DNA from: Moraxella sp.
Lineage (GTDB): Bacteria > Pseudomonadota > Gammaproteobacteria > Pseudomonadales > Moraxellaceae
NCBI GenBank assembly: GCA_030528385.1
Contig: JAUMYZ010000002.1
Span: 62,001-126,000 of the forward strand
DNA: 64,000 nucleotides
Reading direction: 5' to 3'
In this document: piece after piece, positions 58,165-64,000 of the stretch
Layout: each line of letters starts with the position of its first letter
Numbering within the stretch: the stretch's first letter is position 1
Program-made: the position numbers and the translations under genes
The notes under the pieces: generated by a model
Told to the model about the DNA's origin: nothing
The model's input: only the letters and a program-made list of their open reading frames with translations
Database searches by the model: none

Positions 58165-58794
58165 TCAAAAATCATCAAAGCCAATATGAATGGCATCTGT
58201 TGGAATACCTGTGTGATGAGCAATCAGCTCTTTGGCTTTGGCAACCGCCACAGGCACAGACCAGTATTCGCCAGACGTTGCCTCTGCCGTTTCGTCTTGC
58301 TTGTCGGTGTTGTCATCTGCAAGCTCTGTTTTGGGCAAAGTCTGCCAAATTAGGCTATCAAAATCCAATCCCAATCTGTCAAAAGCGTCTTGGATACCAA
58401 ACTGCTCACTGTCATAATAGGTAATGGACTGTATGCCACCTGTCAAGGTTCGCCATGCGTTTTTGATGGAAATATGAGCATATTCTTGAAAATGAAACGC
58501 CTTTCTTTCTATGGTTTTGTCGTTGCCGTGTTTGTCTTTTTCAATGAATTTATGTCTTGTAACACCGTTTGGTTTGTTTACTTTTACCAATAAAAAGCCT
58601 TCGCCATGCTCTAGATTTCTATCGGCATCTGGATTATTACGCTTGTTATGGGCAATGAGCAAATAGTCCACCTGATTGGCACGAGCAAAATCGGTGATGG
58701 GAAACCCACAACGCCCTTGGTTGAGCACAGTTGCTGCGTCATCGTAGCTAAAAACGGCGGCAAAGTTGGATTGATTTTGTACAGTTATGAGCAA
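58165..58794 (-). CDS. Hypothetical protein within the hut locus
   Basis: A 209-residue protein with no signal or membrane helix. It contains FPITDFARANQVDYLLIAHNKRNN, GEGFLLVKVNKPNG and SITYYDSEQFGIQDAFDRLGLDFDSL. I do not recognise the family. The only available start is TTG 58794, preceded by GGGG and a nearby stop upstream, so the N-terminus may be truncated. It lies between hutC and hutU in hutC orientation. It is not HutD-like by eye. Confidence 0.6.
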   Translation of the reverse strand: MLITVQNQSNFAAVFSYDDAATVLNQGRCGFPITDFARANQVDYLLIAHNKRNNPDADRNLEHGEGFLLVKVNKPNGVTRHKFIEKDKHGNDKTIERKAFHFQEYAHISIKNAWRTLTGGIQSITYYDSEQFGIQDAFDRLGLDFDSLIWQTLPKTELADDNTDKQDETAEATSGEYWSVPVAVAKAKELIAHHTGIPTDAIHIGFDDF

Positions 58795-58877
58795 TGACCC
58801 CGAATTTTATGATTTGTGGCTTTGGTGGACATTTTTATGATGATAAAAACCGCTTGCATTACCCCCAAATTTTTGCT

Positions 58878-58897
58878 AAATTTGTCTATACAAATTT
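58878..58897 (+). promoter_or_regulatory. HutC operator before hutU
   Basis: A perfect palindrome of eight-base arms, AAATTTGT and ACAAATTT, around CTAT, 21 bases before the hutU start. The core TTGTCTATACAA closely resembles known HutC operators of the TTGTATATACAA type. Binding here would block the promoter. Confidence 0.75.
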
Positions 58898-58918
58898 TTT
58901 GAAACAAAAGGACATGAT

Positions 58919-60610
58919 ATGAGCCAATTTACCCGCACTGACACCAGCCGTGTTATCAAAGCCCCCACAGGCACGACGCTCACCTGTAAAAGCTGGCTGA
59001 CCGAAGCCCCTTATCGCATGATTCAAAATAACTTACACCCTGACGTTGCTGAAAACCCGCAAAGTCTTGTGGTCTATGGTGGCATTGGGCGTGCCGCTCG
59101 CAACTGGGAATGCTATGACAAGATTTTAGAAACCCTAAAAACCCTAGAAAACAACCAAACTTTGCTGGTGCAATCGGGCAAGCCTGTGGGTGTGTTTAAT
59201 ACCCACGAAAACGCCCCACGAGTGCTCATCGCCAACTCAAACCTAGTGCCAAAATGGGCGACTTGGGAGCATTTTAATGAGCTTGACCGCAAAGACCTAT
59301 TTATGTATGGGCAGATGACCGCAGGCAGCTGGATTTATATCGGCACCCAAGGCATCGTGCAGGGCACTTATGAGACCTTTGCTGAAGCAGGCCGCCAGCA
59401 CTATAACGATGACTGGACAGGCAAATGGATTTTGACCGCAGGGCTTGGTGGCATGGGTGGGGCACAGCCCTTGGCGGCGACCTTTGCAGGGGCGGTGTCT
59501 TTAAACATTGAATGCCAGCAGTCCAGCATTGATTTTCGTTTGCGTACTGGCTATGTGGACAAACAAGCCGACAGTCTTGACCACGCTTATGAGCTGATTG
59601 CCGAACATACCAGCAAAGGCGAAGCGGTGTCCATTGCCCTGCTTGGCAATGCCGCTGAAATTTTGCCAAAAATCGTTGAGCGTGCCAAAGCAGGCGGTAT
59701 GAAGCCTGATTTTGTAACCGACCAAACGTCCGCCCATGACCTTATCAATGGCTATTTGCCCATCGGCTGGACGGTGGACGAGTGGAAAGCTGCCGCTGCC
59801 GACCCAAGTCAGCACGAACGCCTAAAAGCCGCCGCCGCCAAATCTTGTGCTGTACATGTTGGGGCTATGCTAGATTTGCAAGCGATGGGCGTGCCTGCCA
59901 CTGATTATGGCAATAATATCCGCCAAGTCGCCTTTGATGAAGGGGTGAAAAACGCCTTTGATTTCCCTGGCTTTGTGCCTGCCTATATCCGTCCCTTGTT
60001 TTGTCAGGGCAAAGGGCCGTTTCGCTGGGTGGCACTGTCGGGCGACCCTGAAGACATCTACAAAACCGACCAAAAAATCAAAGAGCTGTTCCCTGACAAC
60101 ACCCATGTCCACCGCTGGCTAGACATGGCAAAAGAACGCATTCACTTTCAGGGCTTGCCTGCTCGCATTTGCTGGCTGGGCTTGGGCGAACGCCACAAAG
60201 CAGGTTTGGCATTTAATGAAATGGTCAAAAATGGCGAACTCAAAGCCCCCATCGTCATTGGTCGCGACCACCTAGACACAGGCTCGGTTGCCAGCCCCAA
60301 CCGTGAAACTGAATCCATGAAAGACGGCTCAGACGCTGTGTCTGACTGGGCATTATTAAACGGTATGCTTAATGTCGCAGGCGGTGCAACGTGGGTATCG
60401 CTCCATCACGGCGGTGGCGTGGGCATGGGCTATAGCCAGCACTCGGGCATGGTGATTGTCGCCGATGGTACAGACGAAGCCGCCAAACGCCTTGCCAATG
60501 TGCTGGTCAATGACTGTGGCTCTGGGGTTATGCGTCATGCCGACGCAGGTTATGAGCTTGCCATCAAGACTGCCAAGGAATTTGGGCTAAATCTGCCCAT
60601 GATAAAATAA
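58919..60610 (+). CDS. hutU: Urocanate hydratase
   Basis: A 563-residue NAD-dependent enzyme, the second step of histidine breakdown, turning urocanate into imidazolonepropionate. Matching motifs are [41 protein letters not shown], the NAD site [16 protein letters not shown], and [14 protein letters not shown]. The length is normal. A terminator follows it, so hutH may have its own promoter. Confidence 0.97.
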   Translation: MSQFTRTDTSRVIKAPTGTTLTCKSWLTEAPYRMIQNNLHPDVAENPQSLVVYGGIGRAARNWECYDKILETLKTLENNQTLLVQSGKPVGVFNTHENAPRVLIANSNLVPKWATWEHFNELDRKDLFMYGQMTAGSWIYIGTQGIVQGTYETFAEAGRQHYNDDWTGKWILTAGLGGMGGAQPLAATFAGAVSLNIECQQSSIDFRLRTGYVDKQADSLDHAYELIAEHTSKGEAVSIALLGNAAEILPKIVERAKAGGMKPDFVTDQTSAHDLINGYLPIGWTVDEWKAAAADPSQHERLKAAAAKSCAVHVGAMLDLQAMGVPATDYGNNIRQVAFDEGVKNAFDFPGFVPAYIRPLFCQGKGPFRWVALSGDPEDIYKTDQKIKELFPDNTHVHRWLDMAKERIHFQGLPARICWLGLGERHKAGLAFNEMVKNGELKAPIVIGRDHLDTGSVASPNRETESMKDGSDAVSDWALLNGMLNVAGGATWVSLHHGGGVGMGYSQHSGMVIVADGTDEAAKRLANVLVNDCGSGVMRHADAGYELAIKTAKEFGLNLPMIK

Positions 60611-60616
60611 AGAGTG

Positions 60617-60659
60617 CACCCACTTTGTTTTAATCTTTGATGACAAAGTGGGTGTTTTA
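60617..60659 (+). terminator. Terminator after hutU
   Basis: A perfect 12-bp stem, CACCCACTTTGT (60617-60628) with ACAAAGTGGGTG (60643-60654), followed by TTTTAT. Confidence 0.88.
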
Positions 60660-60817
60660 TCATCAGTCAAATACACCACCACAAACGGCATTTCTCATCA
60701 GGCATATCATTAAATGCAACCAAGACAAATTCGCCAAAAAAAATCGTGCCAGATTGCACGCACTGATGGAGTTTGGTTTGTTTGGTGGCGTATTTTTGTT
60801 TAATTAGGAACCATCTT

Positions 60818-62377
60818 ATGACCAAAGCTACCATCACTTTAACCCCTAGAAAACTCACCTTTGCCCAGCTTCGCACCATTTATAACAGCCCTGTGCAGAT
60901 TGAGCTTGACAAGGACGCTTATACGCTGATTGACCAATCACACCAAGCTGTGCAAGCCATCATCGCTCGTGATAAGCCTGCTTATGGCATTAACACAGGT
61001 TTTGGGCTGCTTGCCAAAACTCGCATTGCCGATGATGAGTTGGAATTACTACAAAAAAACTTAATTTTAAGCCACTCGGTTGGCACAGGTGAGCTGCTGC
61101 CTGCGGGCGTGGTGCGACTGATTATGGTGATGAAGCTGTCTAGCCTTGCTCAAGGGGCATCAGGGGTACGCCGTGATGTGGTGGACAGCATTATCCATCT
61201 CATTAACCACGACATTATCCCTTGCATTCCTGCCAAAGGCTCGGTGGGAGCGTCAGGCGACCTTGCTCCTTTGTCGCACATGACACTTGCCATGCTTGGC
61301 GAAGGCGATGTCTTGATGAATGGTCAAATCACCCCTGCCAAAGACGCCCTAGCCCAAGCGGGACTTGCTCCCATCACGCTGGCTGCCAAAGAAGGCTTGG
61401 CACTGATTAACGGCACACAAGCGTCCACCGCCCTTGCCATTCGTGGCTACTTTATGGCTCAAGACCTGCTGGCAGCAGCGACCATCACAGGCAGTATGTC
61501 CATTGACGCTGCCATGGGTTCAGACGCTCCCTTTGATGAACGTATTCACAAAGTGCGTGGTCATCACGGACAAATCCAAATCGCCAAAGCCCACCGCGGC
61601 TTGATTGACGGCAGTCAAATCCGTGCGTCTCATATTGATGGCGATGACCGCGTCCAAGACCCCTACTGCCTACGCTGTCAGCCACAGGTCATGGGGGCGT
61701 GCCTTGATGTCATTAACAAAGCAGGCGACACCTTGCTGATTGAAGCCAATGCCGTTACCGACAATCCCTTGATTTTTGATAATGACGGCGACGCTTTGGC
61801 GGTCTCTGGGGGCAACTTCCATGCCGAGCCTGTGGCATTTGCCGCTGATATGCTGGCACTCGCCATCAGCGAGATTGGCTCAATGAGCGAACGCCGTGTG
61901 GCGTTGTTGATTGACAAGACCCTATCAGGACTGCCTGCCTTTTTGGTGGAAAATGCGGGGGTCAATTCAGGCTTTATGATTGCCCATGTAACCGCCGCTG
62001 CCCTAGCCAGCGAAAACAAATCGCACGCCCACCCAGCGAGTGTGGACAGCATTCCCACTTCTGCCAACCAAGAAGACCATGTGTCGATGGCAACCTTTGC
62101 GGGGCGACGCCTGTTTGAGATGGCACACAACAGTGCCACCATTGTCGGCATTGAGTTGCTCGCTGCTGCTCAAGGCATTGATTTTCATGCTAAGGCAAAT
62201 TTGGCAACGTCCGCTCTTATTGGGCAAGCTCATGGCAAACTGCGTAGCAAGGTCGCTTTTTATGACAAAGACCGCTATTTTGCCCCCGACATTGAAAACG
62301 CCAAACAGCTGGTGCTCACTGGCGAGCTTAGCCAGCACTGGGCAGAGTTGCGTGCCGACTGGTATCACAATGCCTAA
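60818..62377 (+). CDS. hutH: Histidine ammonia-lyase
   Basis: A 519-residue enzyme converting histidine to urocanate and ammonia. The MIO cofactor forms from the ASG triad in [25 protein letters not shown], the active-site tyrosine region, and [14 protein letters not shown] are intact. ATG 60818 follows TAGGAA; an upstream in-frame ATG at 60773 is rejected because it lacks a site and exceeds the family start. It forms a hut cluster with hutU, hutG and hutI. Confidence 0.97.
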   Translation: MTKATITLTPRKLTFAQLRTIYNSPVQIELDKDAYTLIDQSHQAVQAIIARDKPAYGINTGFGLLAKTRIADDELELLQKNLILSHSVGTGELLPAGVVRLIMVMKLSSLAQGASGVRRDVVDSIIHLINHDIIPCIPAKGSVGASGDLAPLSHMTLAMLGEGDVLMNGQITPAKDALAQAGLAPITLAAKEGLALINGTQASTALAIRGYFMAQDLLAAATITGSMSIDAAMGSDAPFDERIHKVRGHHGQIQIAKAHRGLIDGSQIRASHIDGDDRVQDPYCLRCQPQVMGACLDVINKAGDTLLIEANAVTDNPLIFDNDGDALAVSGGNFHAEPVAFAADMLALAISEIGSMSERRVALLIDKTLSGLPAFLVENAGVNSGFMIAHVTAAALASENKSHAHPASVDSIPTSANQEDHVSMATFAGRRLFEMAHNSATIVGIELLAAAQGIDFHAKANLATSALIGQAHGKLRSKVAFYDKDRYFAPDIENAKQLVLTGELSQHWAELRADWYHNA

Positions 62378-62386
62378 GCGGTGAGC

Positions 62387-62432
62387 GTGCCACCAAAAAG
62401 CCTGAATGTTCTTTTGGGCTTTTTTGGTGCAC
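62387..62432 (+). terminator. Hairpin terminator after hutH
   Basis: A long, nearly perfect stem joins ACCAAAAAGCC (62392-62402) to GGGCTTTTTTGGT (62416-62428), extended by GTGC/GCAC-like ends. T-rich arms serve either strand; it lies just after the hutH stop. Confidence 0.7.
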
Positions 62433-62494
62433 AGATATTAAATTGGCATTTTTTGTTTTACAATGCCACACAAACCACAACTTTTGGATAAAAA

Positions 62495-63499
62495 ATGCAC
62501 ACCCCCTTTAACCCTTCCATTTATCAAGGTCGCAGCGAGCCTTTTGAAGACCACTGGGCACAATATTGGTATCAGCACATTGGGGCGTACCAAGACCAAC
62601 TGGTCGCCTTAATTGGCTTTGCCTGTGACCAAGGCGTAAATCGCAACCAAGGACGCATTGGGGCAAAACACGCCCCCAACGTCATCAAATCCGCCTTGGG
62701 TAAATTGCCCATCGGCATAAACTTACAAAAACATCACGATGATTTGTCCTGCTTGGTCGGCGATGTGGGCAACATCGCTTGCGTGGACGGCGATGTCATC
62801 GCTGATGATTTACTAGAAACTGCCCAAAATGACTATGCCCAAACGGTCGGCAAACTTATCCAAAACGGCAAAACGGTCATCGGCATTGGTGGCGGGCATG
62901 AGATTGCTTTTGCGTCTTTTAGGGGGCTGTATCAGGGTTTGGCAGATAATAAAAAACGCATTGGTATCATCAATTTAGACGCTCATTTTGATTTGCGTTC
63001 GGACAAGTACGCCAGCAGTGGCACGCCTTTTTTACAAATCGCCAACAGCCTAAAAGCAGAGAGCAAACCCTTTGACTATCTGGCAATCGGCATTAGCGAC
63101 TTTGCCAACACCGCCAGTTTATTTGCCAAGGCGGACGCACTTGGTGTTGGTGTTATTGGCGAAGACGACTGTCTGCGATTGCCCTTTGGCGATGTTCAAA
63201 AACGCATGGACGACTTTATCGCCCAAGTTGATGTGCTTTATGTTACGCTGGATTTGGACGTGTTGATGGCGGCCGTCATGCCTGCGGTCAGTGCCGTCAA
63301 TGCCAAGGGCTTGCCCCTTGATTTTGTGGAACGCTGTCTTGACCATATCATACAAACTGGCAAAGTAGGCATGATGGACATTGCCGAATTTAACCCCAAT
63401 TATGACATTGATGGACATGGGGCAAAGGTCGCTGGGCGAATTTTGGCAAAGATGATTGAGCAAATCTTGCTGCATTGCCCCCACCAAAAACAGCCATGA
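62495..63499 (+). CDS. hutG: Formimidoylglutamase
   Basis: A 334-residue arginase-fold enzyme splitting N-formimidoylglutamate to glutamate and formamide. Manganese ligands are seen in GIGGGHEIAFASFRGL, NLDAHFDLR and TLDLDVL. The N-terminal GFACDQGVNRNQGRIGAKHAP is typical of HutG. Use of HutG implies the one-step formimidoylglutamate route rather than the HutF route. Confidence 0.95.
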   Translation: MHTPFNPSIYQGRSEPFEDHWAQYWYQHIGAYQDQLVALIGFACDQGVNRNQGRIGAKHAPNVIKSALGKLPIGINLQKHHDDLSCLVGDVGNIACVDGDVIADDLLETAQNDYAQTVGKLIQNGKTVIGIGGGHEIAFASFRGLYQGLADNKKRIGIINLDAHFDLRSDKYASSGTPFLQIANSLKAESKPFDYLAIGISDFANTASLFAKADALGVGVIGEDDCLRLPFGDVQKRMDDFIAQVDVLYVTLDLDVLMAAVMPAVSAVNAKGLPLDFVERCLDHIIQTGKVGMMDIAEFNPNYDIDGHGAKVAGRILAKMIEQILLHCPHQKQP

Positions 63500-63521
63500 G
63501 AATTGATTGTGGCTTAAAAAA

Positions 63522-63578
63522 TATCACAAAAACCAATCTGCGTTTTTAAAAGGTGATTTTGCTTGTTTTTTTGTGATA
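63522..63578. repeat. Inverted repeat between hutG and hutI
   Basis: Perfect 11-base arms TATCACAAAAA (63522-63532) and TTTTTGTGATA (63568-63578) flank a 35-base A/T-rich spacer. It may be a weak terminator for hutG or a paired protein-binding site; the arms do not match the HutC core. Confidence 0.5.
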
Positions 63579-63641
63579 AAAATAAAGACAAACTCACCCA
63601 AAATAAGCGTTTGATTGTTGATTACTTTTATGGAAAATATT

Positions 63642-64000
63642 ATGTATAACCCAATACATTGCGACACCCTAATTACCCACGCCAATATCGCCACTTTTAA
63701 TGATAAGTTTGGTTTTGGGGCAGACGTGCCTTATGGACAAATTTTGGACGGGGCAGTTGCCATCAAAAACGGCAAAATCGCTTGGCTGGGCAAGATGACA
63801 GATTTGCCCAAAGACCTACAAGCAAACACCACCTTAGATGCACAGGGCAAGTGGCTCACCCCTGCCTTAATTGACTGCCATACCCATCTGGTCTACGCAG
63901 GCAGTCGCAGTGATGAATTTGAAATGCGTCTGCAAGGCGTGGATTATGCCACCATCGCCAAAAACGGCGGTGGGATTTTATCAACCGTGCGTGCCACTCG
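63642..64000 (+). CDS. hutI: Imidazolonepropionase, N-terminal part (3' end outside window)
   Basis: The first 119 residues of HutI, which hydrolyses imidazolonepropionate to formimidoylglutamate. The metal-binding [22 protein letters not shown] and the following [15 protein letters not shown] are characteristic of the amidohydrolase. ATG 63642 is preferred because GGAAAA lies eight bases upstream; ATG 63630, four codons earlier in frame, is an alternative. The gene is cut by the window end. Confidence 0.95.
   Translation, partial: MYNPIHCDTLITHANIATFNDKFGFGADVPYGQILDGAVAIKNGKIAWLGKMTDLPKDLQANTTLDAQGKWLTPALIDCHTHLVYAGSRSDEFEMRLQGVDYATIAKNGGGILSTVRAT

Noticed and set aside
60667-60879. Minus-strand frame between hutU and hutH
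   Set aside because: It overlaps the hutH ribosome site and start and lacks a ribosome site or recognisable features.

Overview
The window is about 64 kb of chromosomal DNA from a gammaproteobacterium of the family Moraxellaceae, most likely a Moraxella species. I infer this from the protein sequences, the moderate G+C content, the tRNA-Trp-secE-nusG-rplKAJL-rpoBC layout, a metX-metW pair, a Slam-type locus and lipoprotein amino-acid-binding proteins. No rRNA operon, CRISPR array or prophage was seen.

Layout, left to right. Positions 1-6.1 kb hold the 3' end of proS, two tandem small PepSY-like secreted proteins, an isolated hisF and a glutamate/aspartate ABC importer (gltIJKL). Positions 6.1-7.8 kb are an IS200/IS605-type transposon with divergent tnpA and tnpB and hairpin ends. 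Positions 7.8-10.9 kb hold a type II homoserine kinase overlapping an AbiF-like HEPN protein, a strongly structured intergenic RNA candidate, and a class II glutamine amidotransferase. Positions 10.9-15.6 kb form a catecholate siderophore cassette (FepA-like receptor and IroE-like esterase), then DUF3025 and a frameshifted small secreted protein. Positions 15.6-17.9 kb hold a uracil-DNA-glycosylase-family gene and a partial cytochrome c maturation cluster (ccmC, ccmD, ccmE). Positions 18.1-22.1 kb hold a second polar amino-acid ABC importer with two lipoprotein binding proteins.

Positions 22.1-34.6 kb, on the minus strand, are the core transcription/translation cluster: tRNA-Trp, secE, nusG, rplK, rplA, rplJ, rplL, rpoB, rpoC, with a recognisable L10 leader, its promoter and an rplL-rpoB attenuator. 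Positions 34.7-42.1 kb hold a DUF302 lipoprotein, an EamA exporter, ligA, zipA and hemH. Between zipA and ligA sits a decayed surface-lipoprotein export locus: a frameshifted Slam-dependent lipoprotein and a Slam gene broken in many places. Positions 42.3-50.8 kb hold assorted membrane, arrestin-like and hypothetical genes, including a 0.65-kb tandem duplication, then metX-metW, a Sel1 protein, a CitE-like lyase, a lipoprotein cytochrome c5 and a DUF2799 lipoprotein.

Positions 50.9-57.2 kb hold ileS, lspA, fkpB, a VanX-like dipeptidase and a PlsC-like acyltransferase. The IleRS carries an apparent complete GNAT acetyltransferase domain inside its editing domain. Positions 57.3-64 kb are the histidine utilisation locus (hutC repressor, an unknown gene, hutU, hutH, hutG, and the start of hutI), with a clear palindromic HutC-type operator in front of hutU.

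The most unusual items are the GNAT-in-IleRS insertion, the AbiF gene with a neighbouring structured RNA and translational coupling to thrB, the TnpB lacking the usual RuvC-II glutamate, and the ruined Slam locus.
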